Of a DNA stretch of 61,903 bases, positions 15,158 through 22,722 are shown in pieces. Source of the stretch: an uncultured Oscillospiraceae bacterium (GTDB lineage Bacteria; Bacillota; Clostridia; Oscillospirales; Acutalibacteraceae); the NCBI GenBank assembly GCA_959601025.1, contig CAUGOD010000014.1, positions 1 through 61,903 of the forward strand. The letters are read 5' to 3'. Positions within the stretch are counted from its first letter, which is position 1; each line of letters opens with the position of its first letter. The position numbers and the translations under genes were made by a program. The notes beneath the pieces were generated by a model that was not told the origin of the DNA, made no database searches, and saw nothing but the letters and a program-made list of their open reading frames with translations.

Positions 15158-16174
15158 TTATCCAACCGAGGGGGCGGGACGACGGAGCATCCATGCCACC
15201 GTGTCCCGGACGGTCTGGTACAGATCCCGCGGATGATACCCCAGCTCTCGGGTGGCCTTATCATGGGAAAAACGGTCGTTGCTGTTCAGCGTATACAGCG
15301 AATAACGGGTATAGAGCGGCCGCTGTTTTCTTCGGCGGGCGATTCCCGCCATCAACGGCGCGGCGGCCCGCGCCATCCACATGGGCAGCACCGGCAAACG
15401 GCGGCCGCCCTGCACGTCCCGGACCATCCCGAGCACATCCTTCACCTCGTAATGCCGGTTGGAAAGGATATAGCATTCTCCCGACCGGCCCCGTTCGGCG
15501 GCAGCGAGACAACCGTCCGCCACATCCCGGACGTCCACGAAATCATACCCGCCGTTCACGCAGGCCGGCAGCTTTCCCCGGAGATAATCGCTCACCATCT
15601 GCACCAGATGGTTGCGGGAGGAATCATACGGCCCCAGGATACCGGAAGGATGGACCACCACCGCGTCCAGCCCCTCGGCGGCCGCGTCCAGCACCGCCTG
15701 GGTGGCCTCGGCCTTGGTCTTGGCGTAGCCGCCCACCACCTGATCGGGGGAAAAGCGGCGCACCTCCTCCAGCACCTGCCGATGCCCCTTCTCCGGAATG
15801 GCATGGACCGAGCTGACGTACACCAGCCGACAGTGCTTCTGCTCGCGGCAGAGCGCGATCACGTTTTTCGTCCCGCCCACATTGACTTCCTTCATGGCAG
15901 GCGTGACTTCTCCGCTGATATCCACGATCCCGGCGGTATGGAACACGACGAATTCCCCTTCCTCCCCGCCGGAAAACAGCGGCCGAAGAGAATCGGCGTC
16001 CCGTACATCCCCCCGCACATAGGTGATATCGCCGCCCCTTCCCCGGGCGAACTCCGGCGGCTGCTCCGGCGGAAGCAGGAGAGCGCGCACCGGAGCGCCA
16101 ATTCTATCCAGCTTCCGGAGGATCGTGCTCCCCAAATGACCGGCCGCACCGGTAACGATATATATTTTTTTCAT
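15158..16174 (-). CDS. NAD-dependent epimerase/dehydratase family (extended SDR) protein
   Basis: The 338-aa extended short-chain dehydrogenase has the nucleotide loop TGAAGHLG at residues 8-15, a Ser pair before the active site (YVSSVHA), and the catalytic Tyr150/Lys154 in GYAKTK. It resembles dihydroflavonol-4-reductase or nucleoside-sugar-epimerase-like SDRs; the substrate is not predictable. The start is the ATG at 16174, behind AAAGGGGCG; the frame extends upstream without an RBS. It is transcribed divergently from a TetR regulator that probably controls it. Confidence 0.85.
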   Translation of the reverse strand: MKKIYIVTGAAGHLGSTILRKLDRIGAPVRALLLPPEQPPEFARGRGGDITYVRGDVRDADSLRPLFSGGEEGEFVVFHTAGIVDISGEVTPAMKEVNVGGTKNVIALCREQKHCRLVYVSSVHAIPEKGHRQVLEEVRRFSPDQVVGGYAKTKAEATQAVLDAAAEGLDAVVVHPSGILGPYDSSRNHLVQMVSDYLRGKLPACVNGGYDFVDVRDVADGCLAAAERGRSGECYILSNRHYEVKDVLGMVRDVQGGRRLPVLPMWMARAAAPLMAGIARRRKQRPLYTRYSLYTLNSNDRFSHDKATRELGYHPRDLYQTVRDTVAWMLRRPAPSVG

Positions 16175-16306
16175 AGGACAACGCCCCTTTTCTGTTCCCC
16201 GTCGTTTAGAATCGTTCACAGTCCGTTTGTTGATTTGCCCTTACGCCTATAGTATACTACCCTATACAGGCGGAACAATGAGCAGGTTTTGCGGAAATGA
16301 AGGATA

Positions 16307-16334
16307 TTCAACATAACCGACACAAACTGTTGAA
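16307..16334. promoter_or_regulatory. Inverted repeat in the SDR/TetR divergent region (putative operator)
   Basis: TTCAACA (16307-16313) and TGTTGAA (16328-16334) are exact complements 14 nt apart, just upstream of the TetR RBS. A second AT-rich symmetry, TATAG...CTATA, is at about 16247-16265 near the probable SDR promoter. Confidence 0.4.
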
Positions 16335-16348
16335 AAGGAGCGCGTGTT

Positions 16349-16975
16349 ATGAAAAAAGTTACAAATGATCACCAGAATCGCCCGGATCGCCGTGATCACC
16401 GCACCCGCGTGACGCGCCTTCTGCTCCGCCGGGCGTTTATGGACCTGCTGAAGCGGAAGCCGGTGCAGAATATCTCCGTTAAGGAGCTTTGCGAGACCGC
16501 GGGGGTAAACCGGGGCACCTTTTACGCCCACTATACCGACGTGTTCGACCTTCTGCGGCAGATCGAGGACGAGATGCTGGCGGAATTTGAAAAAGCGCTC
16601 TCTCCTCTGCTGAACGACGAAAGCAAGCCCTTCAATCCGGTGCAGATCAGCGCCGAGATTTTCCAGTGCCTGAAAGATAACTCCGACCTGTGTACCGTCA
16701 CCCTGAGCGACTATGGGGATAAAGAATTCCTCCTTCGGCTGATCAATATGGGACGGGAACGGTGCATGGAGACCTATCTGAAGCACTATCCGGGCGTGAC
16801 GCCCCGCCAGGTGGATTATTACTATGCTTTTGCCAGCGCGGGCTGCATCGGTCTGCTCCGCAAATGGCTGGACGATGGAATGACCGCCTCCGCGCAGGAG
16901 ATTGCCCAAATGGCGGAAAACCTGATGCTGTATGGCCTCGGCGTGTTTGGAAACCGGGAAAAGAGCGAACCATGA
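16349..16975 (+). CDS. TetR/AcrR-family transcriptional regulator
   Basis: The 208-aa regulator has an N-terminal TetR DNA-binding domain: RRAFMDLLKRKPVQNISVKELCETAGVNRGTFYAHYTD (about residues 28-65). The C-terminal ligand domain contains YYYAFASAGCIGLLRKWLDDGM, typical of the TetR_C-type domain in Gram-positives. AAAAGGAG precedes the ATG. It is divergent from the SDR gene with an inverted repeat between them, suggesting it represses both. Confidence 0.88.
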   Translation: MKKVTNDHQNRPDRRDHRTRVTRLLLRRAFMDLLKRKPVQNISVKELCETAGVNRGTFYAHYTDVFDLLRQIEDEMLAEFEKALSPLLNDESKPFNPVQISAEIFQCLKDNSDLCTVTLSDYGDKEFLLRLINMGRERCMETYLKHYPGVTPRQVDYYYAFASAGCIGLLRKWLDDGMTASAQEIAQMAENLMLYGLGVFGNREKSEP

Positions 16976-17022
16976 CCCGCCAAACCGGAATAGGAAAACT
17001 CACTCGAACCTCCAAAGAATAC

Positions 17023-17069
17023 AGAGGCCCTTCCCGCCGCAGGAAAAAGCGGCGGGAAGGGCCTCTTTT
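17023..17069. terminator. Terminator between TetR gene and the carbohydrate locus
   Basis: An 18-bp perfect stem (AGAGGCCCTTCCCGCCGC and complement, 8-nt loop) has T4 on the plus side. It lies between convergent units and marks the end of the 29-kb minus-strand locus. Confidence 0.88.
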
Positions 17070-17144
17070 CACGGCCGCGGCGGCGATCGGAAGGAAGCAA
17101 CCGGCGACGCGGCGGAGGGATACGCGGAAGAGAAGGGGCGGCGA

Positions 17145-20100
17145 TCAGGAGGCCGCCGTCCAGGGCAGATCGTACCAGGTTTGAACATTGTGGATCGCCA
17201 AACCGAAAGCGCCGCCCGGAAGGTCCTCGGCAACCATATCGTACAGCAGGGAAAGCTGCTGATACAGGTACTGCTTTCCTTCCTCCTGATACGTTACTCC
17301 GTCGTTTTCCGGGCCGGTTTCCGCCCCCAGGGTAAGGAAGCTGCCTGAAATCTGGGAAGCCAGGGCGATTTCCTCTTCGGAAATCTCATATGTCACCGCC
17401 GCCGAATCCCGATAGGACATCAGGACGACGCTGTCGCTGTGCCGCATGACCCATTCGGCCATGGTCATGTCGTACGTCCCCGGCGCCACGTTGTCCGCGA
17501 CAATTTCCCGCCCGTCGCTGGTATAGCCGTCCAACCAGGCGGAGGTGCACCATTCCAACCGCACGCCCGCGGTACGGGTAGCGGTATAGGCCTCTTCCAC
17601 CAGGTCGGCGTAATTGCCCCAGATTTCCACTCGCCGATCCTCGCTGGGCACATAGGGCTCCACATCCAGATGCATGGCGTAGAGCTGACCGCGGCCGTTG
17701 GCGGCCGCCCACGCCTGATACGCTGTATACGCTTCCAGATATGCATCGAAGCCATTCGGATTCGCGTCCACCCAGGAGCTGTCGCCGCCCAGCGCCGACA
17801 CCCGCATTCCTCTGTCGTTCGCCGCCTCAATAAACGCCGCGGTATTGGCATAGCTGCCGGCGTCGAAGCCGCCGTAGATATCGGTCACGCCGTTTTTCTG
17901 AAGGAAATTCAGATAAGCCCGGGTATTGGGGTCGGCCAGATCGTTTCCAACCCACCACCACACGCCCAGACGGCTGTTGGCGGACAGGTCGATAAAGGAG
18001 GGAAGATACGCTTCCTCCTCCCCACAGGTAAACGAATTCCCGTAAACCGTATGCAGAGCGTCCTCTTCATCCCGATAGGTCAGGTAGGGCCGCAGAGCCA
18101 GATAATCGGCGGCGGTCCGGACCGCCACATACTGCTGTCGGAAGGTGGGAGCGGACGCCTCCCACACCTGTACGCCGCTGGTGGAAAGGGTCATGACCTC
18201 ATCGGCGCTCAGAGCCAGTCCAGGCAGGCAAAGCAAGCCGTATTCCACCGCCGTGCAGGATGCCGGCAGGGTGGAATAGAGACCGAAATACAGCGCCGCC
18301 GCGTCCCCCGATCCAGCCGACTGGACGGTGGAATCCGCAAAAATCGCAGGAATCTCCGCATCCATCAGCGACGCGGTAAGCGTGCAATCCCCCGTTACGG
18401 TAAAGGTGTAGGCGCTCCCGTAGCCGATGATGCCCGACCCCGATGAGGTCTGCATGGTCCACCCGATCACCTTTCCCGCTTCCGGAGTCAAGGAAGCGGT
18501 AACCGTACAGCTGTCCGCCAGCTGGTAAACCGCCGACGAGCCGCCCTCCCCGACCGTGGCGGAAACAGCGGTTACGGTGTAATTCGGCGCGCCGGAATCC
18601 CGCGTATACTGCGGATATACCTGCAGGTCGGCCGTCACCTCGCTGAAATCCGCCGACCAGCCGGTAAACAGATAGCCGATTTTTACCGGATCAGCCGGGG
18701 GAACCGCCGCTTCCCCCTCGGCAACCAGCCCGGTCTGCAGCACCTGATTATCCGCATCGTAGAACGTTACGGTATGGCTGTCTACCGCGACGGCTTCCAC
18801 CAGCTCATACCGGGTAACCTCAATCTGCACATACGGAAGGTCAAGATAGGTGCCGTACCAGGTTGTGCCCGTCGAAACGCCGTAGGAACCGATGTCGATA
18901 ATCCCCTGGTACCTTCCCGCCCCGGTGATCCCCAGCGCCGTGTCCACCCGGATGGCGGTCTCGCCGCTGGAGCCAAACCGGGCGCTGATCTCCTTGATCT
19001 CAGAAAGGCTGTTGTTCGTAAAAATGACGTTGATATCCACCAGCAGGTAATAGCCCGCCCGATAGGCCGGACGGCTTGACGGGGGAACCGACGGCTCCGC
19101 ATACGGGCTGGAACCGTCCCACAGGGCCGGCATTCCCAGTTCCTCCGCTTCTGCGACCCGGTTGGTGATGCGGTAGAAGGCGTCCCCCTGCCGGTAAATC
19201 TCCTGAAGGACCTTCACCTCGTCCGCCGTTACCAGCGCGTACCGATCAAAAACAACGCTGCCGCCGTACAGCGCACCGAGGGAGAGAAGGGTGCCGTAGT
19301 AGTCCGTACCCGAAGCGACGTTTTGGCCGGTCTGCCGGAAATACGCGCTCAGGTTGACCATTCCGCGGTATCGGCCGGCGGACAGGCCGCTTGGGCTGCC
19401 CAGCAGGGTATGCAGCGCGACCGTATATTCTCCGAAGGGGCCGAACCGGGCCGTTACCCCGATCTCCGCGCCGGGACTGCCGCTCCCCTGCGTAATGGTG
19501 AAGTCATAGCAAAGCCAATAGCTGTCCATATATGCCGGCTTTACCGACGGTTCGATATAGGGGCTGTCCCCGTCGTGTACGGCGCGGCTGGAAAAGCCCA
19601 GCGCCGCTTCGTTCTCCGCCACCTGGTTCACGGCGTAGCTCACGCCGTCCACCGTGTAGGTTTCTGCAACCTCCTCTACTGTGACCAGAGCGTACCGGGT
19701 TACGGTGAAGGTGATATAGCTCATATCCGACAGGGTACCGTACCAGACGGTCCCGTCCGCGATATTGTACGCCTTCGGATCAATCAGGCCCCGATAGGTT
19801 CCTGTTCCCTTCCCGGCGATACCCAGAGCCGTGTCCAGACGGACGACGTTTTCCCCGAATTCCCCGAACCGGGCGGTAAGAGACTGGACGGAAGCCAGAG
19901 ACGCCGAGGTATGGTTCAGCGTAATGTCCACCGCCAGGTAAAGGCCGGTATGGTAGACCGGGCGTTCCGCCACCGTTTCCGAGGGCTCGAGATACGGGCT
20001 GACGCCGTTCCATGAGACAGGCATCCCCAGCGCGGCCTCATCCGCCGCCACGCTGGTTACCCGATACGTTTTGTCCCCCATCACATAGCATTCATCCGTT

Positions 20101-20198
20101 ATTGCCGGTGTATCCAGCGCCGCTACCGGGGGAAGAGCAAGACTCAGTATCCCGCAAAGAGATAGCAGTGACAGGGCTGTGCGAAGCCGTTTTTTCAT
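17145..20198 (-). CDS. Secreted multidomain protein: three repeat modules, InlB-type repeat, C-terminal TIM-barrel putative glycoside hydrolase
   Basis: This 1017-aa protein has a Sec signal peptide (KKRLRTALSLLSLCGILSLALPPVAA). Three copies of a roughly 130-150-aa module follow (about 33-165, 166-330, 331-478), each with a LG(M/F) turn, SPY(x)EPS, and WYGT or YYGT before a VT(R)YALV-type strand. Then come an InlB/Listeria-Bacteroides repeat (about 479-535, GYLFTGW) and a beta-rich linker. The C-terminal barrel (about 735-1017) has WWW 747-749, HLDVEP with Glu847, GAETG with Glu960 and AIHNVQTWY with His1003. Glu after strands 4 and 7 fits a retaining hydrolase, which is inference. No anchor is seen, so it is probably released. 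Last gene of the locus. Confidence 0.75.
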   Translation of the reverse strand: MKKRLRTALSLLSLCGILSLALPPVAALDTPAITDECYVMGDKTYRVTSVAADEAALGMPVSWNGVSPYLEPSETVAERPVYHTGLYLAVDITLNHTSASLASVQSLTARFGEFGENVVRLDTALGIAGKGTGTYRGLIDPKAYNIADGTVWYGTLSDMSYITFTVTRYALVTVEEVAETYTVDGVSYAVNQVAENEAALGFSSRAVHDGDSPYIEPSVKPAYMDSYWLCYDFTITQGSGSPGAEIGVTARFGPFGEYTVALHTLLGSPSGLSAGRYRGMVNLSAYFRQTGQNVASGTDYYGTLLSLGALYGGSVVFDRYALVTADEVKVLQEIYRQGDAFYRITNRVAEAEELGMPALWDGSSPYAEPSVPPSSRPAYRAGYYLLVDINVIFTNNSLSEIKEISARFGSSGETAIRVDTALGITGAGRYQGIIDIGSYGVSTGTTWYGTYLDLPYVQIEVTRYELVEAVAVDSHTVTFYDADNQVLQTGLVAEGEAAVPPADPVKIGYLFTGWSADFSEVTADLQVYPQYTRDSGAPNYTVTAVSATVGEGGSSAVYQLADSCTVTASLTPEAGKVIGWTMQTSSGSGIIGYGSAYTFTVTGDCTLTASLMDAEIPAIFADSTVQSAGSGDAAALYFGLYSTLPASCTAVEYGLLCLPGLALSADEVMTLSTSGVQVWEASAPTFRQQYVAVRTAADYLALRPYLTYRDEEDALHTVYGNSFTCGEEEAYLPSFIDLSANSRLGVWWWVGNDLADPNTRAYLNFLQKNGVTDIYGGFDAGSYANTAAFIEAANDRGMRVSALGGDSSWVDANPNGFDAYLEAYTAYQAWAAANGRGQLYAMHLDVEPYVPSEDRRVEIWGNYADLVEEAYTATRTAGVRLEWCTSAWLDGYTSDGREIVADNVAPGTYDMTMAEWVMRHSDSVVLMSYRDSAAVTYEISEEEIALASQISGSFLTLGAETGPENDGVTYQEEGKQYLYQQLSLLYDMVAEDLPGGAFGLAIHNVQTWYDLPWTAAS

Positions 20199-20319
20199 GG
20201 TGCTTCATCCTTTCTTTTCGTGTCCTGTTGCCGTATTCAGGGACAGGGATAGGGATGCTCAGGTATAGAATTGCGGTATTATGTAGTTCTACAGGATATC
20301 CATCCAGCTTCACCTCCTG

Positions 20320-21738
20320 TTATATATGCAGAAAATCCCGCATGGTCTGTATCGCGGCGGCGGCCGTCGGCTGATCCTCCATCTCGCAGAAGATGCGAAC
20401 CACCGGTTCAGTCCCCGAAAAGCGGCAGATAATCCAGCCGCCGTTTTGAAAATAGACCTTACAGCCGTCCAGATAGGATACCTTTTCCACCGGATAGGGA
20501 TAATCGGGAAGCTTTTTGTCCTCAAACAACGTTTTACGGAGGCTTTCCTTTTGCTCCTCCGTCAGTCCGGCGTCGAATTCCTCCATAACCGCCCCGCCGA
20601 ATTCCCGGTGGATATCCTCCAGTATTTCGGAAAGCGGCTTCTGGATCACGCAGAGCATCTCTACCAGCAGCGCCGCCGCATAGATGCCGTCCTTTCCCTG
20701 GATATGGCCGCGAACCGTCAGACCGCCGGAGCTTTCCCCGCCGATCAGCGCGTCGGTCTTTTCCATCTTTTCCGAGATATGTTTGAAGCCAACGGGCACC
20801 TCATAGCAGGTTTCTCCAAACTGCGCGGCGATCCGGTCCAGCCGGTGGGTGGTGGAGATATTGCGCACCGCCGGCCCCTTCCAGCCCCGGTATTTGAGCA
20901 GGTAATAATACAACAGCACCAAGATGTCGTTTGGGTGAATAAACCGCCCGCTTGCGTCAATCAGGCCGATCCGGTCCGCATCCCCGTCGGTCGCGATTCC
21001 CAGGTCAAACCGGCCGTCCACCACCATCTCCGAAAGGCGCTGCAGCGTCTTGGCGCTGGGAGAGGGCAGACGGCCGCCGAACAGCGCGTCATGGCGGTCG
21101 TTGATTACCTCCACCTGGCAGCGGCAGGTCATCAGGACGGTCTGCAGCGATGTTTTGCTGACCCCGAACATCGGATCCAGCAGGACACGGATATTCCTCT
21201 GCCGGATTTTCCCGATGTCGATCATCGAGAGGATACTGTCGATATAATCATTGTGCGGATAAACGATCTGTACGCTTCCCTCCTGCACGGCGGCCTGGAA
21301 GCAGATACGGCGGGGCGCCCGGGTGATCTCCTCGATCTCCCGTTCGATCCGATCGGTCACCTGCTCGGTCGCGTCCCGCCCGCCCCGGGTAAACACCTTT
21401 ATGCCGTTATACTGGGCAGGGTTATGGCTAGCGGTAACGGCGATCCCGTATTCCGCGCCGATCTCCTTGACATAAAACATAATCAGCGGGGTCGGCGACT
21501 CGCCGGCAATCATTCGAACGGAAATCCCGGCCGCGACCAAGACCTCGCTGATCCATTTGGCGGCGATATCCGATAGAAACCGCCGGTCGTATCCGATGAC
21601 CACCGGCGAATCCTCCACATGATCCTGTCGCATGATGCCGGCGATTGCGGCGGCGATCAATTCCACATTCCCCCGCGTAAAGCCTTCGCCGATAATCGCC
21701 CGGTAGCCGCCGGTTCCAAATTTAATCCTACTGGCCAT
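20320..21738 (-). CDS. Phosphoglucomutase/phosphomannomutase family protein
   Basis: The 472-aa alpha-D-phosphohexomutase has four recognisable sites: the phosphoserine loop TASHNP (Ser104), the metal loop DGDADR (251-256), the sugar loop GGESSGG, and the phosphate-binding RFSGTEPVVRIF near the C-terminus. The family interconverts hexose-1- and hexose-6-phosphates. It sits between two TIM-barrel genes and close to the GH94-like phosphorylase, so its likely job is to turn released sugar-1-phosphate into sugar-6-phosphate. Sugar specificity (glucose or mannose) is not certain. Cytoplasmic. Confidence 0.9.
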   Translation of the reverse strand: MASRIKFGTGGYRAIIGEGFTRGNVELIAAAIAGIMRQDHVEDSPVVIGYDRRFLSDIAAKWISEVLVAAGISVRMIAGESPTPLIMFYVKEIGAEYGIAVTASHNPAQYNGIKVFTRGGRDATEQVTDRIEREIEEITRAPRRICFQAAVQEGSVQIVYPHNDYIDSILSMIDIGKIRQRNIRVLLDPMFGVSKTSLQTVLMTCRCQVEVINDRHDALFGGRLPSPSAKTLQRLSEMVVDGRFDLGIATDGDADRIGLIDASGRFIHPNDILVLLYYYLLKYRGWKGPAVRNISTTHRLDRIAAQFGETCYEVPVGFKHISEKMEKTDALIGGESSGGLTVRGHIQGKDGIYAAALLVEMLCVIQKPLSEILEDIHREFGGAVMEEFDAGLTEEQKESLRKTLFEDKKLPDYPYPVEKVSYLDGCKVYFQNGGWIICRFSGTEPVVRIFCEMEDQPTAAAAIQTMRDFLHI

Positions 21739-21801
21739 ACTCTGTTTCCGCCTCTTTCTTTTCCCCTGAACAAAATTTGATCCCGTCCTCTCCTAACGGG
21801 C

Positions 21802-22719
21802 TTATGTGTCCTCATGGAGCAGGGAGTACAGCGTGTAGGCGTGGTGAATCGCCACGCCGGCCCCGGCAAAGCCGCCCTCCTTCAGCAGCCGGCGCAGCCG
21901 TGTCATCTCCCTTTCAAACGCTGCTTTCCCCACGGAGCGATAGGTCACCTCGGGCGGCACTCCGTTCTCGGGATCGAGGTCGCCCGTTTCACAGCCGACC
22001 AACAGCCGGCATCCGTTCCTTTCGGTATAGGGCAGATACTGCCGGGGCCCGAAATCCATCTGTCCCTCCGCCGTAACGCGATACGCCATAACGGCAAGCG
22101 TGTGGCAGGAACGGCTCATCGCCTCGATAAAGTCGGTTTGCCGCCCGTCTGGCAGGGAAACCTGTCCGGCATCCTGCAGAAAACCGCCGATATCGTATTC
22201 CAGCTCCAGTTCCGCCTCCTCGCAAAGCGGCCGCATAGCCGCCGCCAGATCGGCCGTCTGCTGGAGATAGAGCCCCTGTCTTTCCTTCCAGTCGGGGAGG
22301 GTGTGCGGCTCGATATCCAAATGGACGCCGTAAAAGCGTTCCTCCTCCGCCGCGCTGCGGTTATATTCCCGCACGCCGTCAATCAGTTCGCGCACCGGCT
22401 GGTACTGGTTCCGGGGATTCAGCCAGGCGTCCGTCCCCGGTCCGCCCATGCCGCACAGGGCGGCGACACGGATTCCCCGTTTCCAGCAGTCCCGCAGGAA
22501 ACAGCGGATGTCCTCCCGGGACGCCTCCCCTTCCCCGGAGCAAAGCTCCCGGCAGCCCATTCCCAAAAACAGGTCGGTCGCGCCGAAATGCTCAAGGAAA
22601 TCCAGCATTTTTCCGGGCGGTACGCCATCCACCGGCTCTCGAATTCCCCGGGTATGCCACCACCAGATTCCCAACGGCTGTTTTTCATCGGGTTCCCTTT
22701 CGTTCCCTCTGTTTTTCAT
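21802..22719 (-). CDS. Intracellular TIM-barrel putative glycoside hydrolase (paralogue of the two secreted ones)
   Basis: The 305-aa protein is essentially the barrel domain alone, with no signal peptide. It keeps the signature positions of the secreted paralogues: WWW at 19-21, HLDIEP with Glu137, GCETG with Glu244, and AIHHAYTLYSL at the end. Spacing between the two Glu (107 residues) matches the secreted forms (113 and 108). ATG at 22719 follows GGAGG by 8 nt and lies directly after the phosphorylase gene. It probably acts on imported oligosaccharides. I cannot place it in a named GH family. Confidence 0.7.
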   Translation of the reverse strand: MKNRGNEREPDEKQPLGIWWWHTRGIREPVDGVPPGKMLDFLEHFGATDLFLGMGCRELCSGEGEASREDIRCFLRDCWKRGIRVAALCGMGGPGTDAWLNPRNQYQPVRELIDGVREYNRSAAEEERFYGVHLDIEPHTLPDWKERQGLYLQQTADLAAAMRPLCEEAELELEYDIGGFLQDAGQVSLPDGRQTDFIEAMSRSCHTLAVMAYRVTAEGQMDFGPRQYLPYTERNGCRLLVGCETGDLDPENGVPPEVTYRSVGKAAFEREMTRLRRLLKEGGFAGAGVAIHHAYTLYSLLHEDT

Positions 22720-22722
22720 CCA

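Noticed and set aside
20092..20313. 73-codon frame before the 1017-aa gene
   Set aside because: AGGAG touches the GTG with no spacing, the frame runs into the signal-peptide region of the real gene, and the product has no features. A leader peptide cannot be fully excluded.
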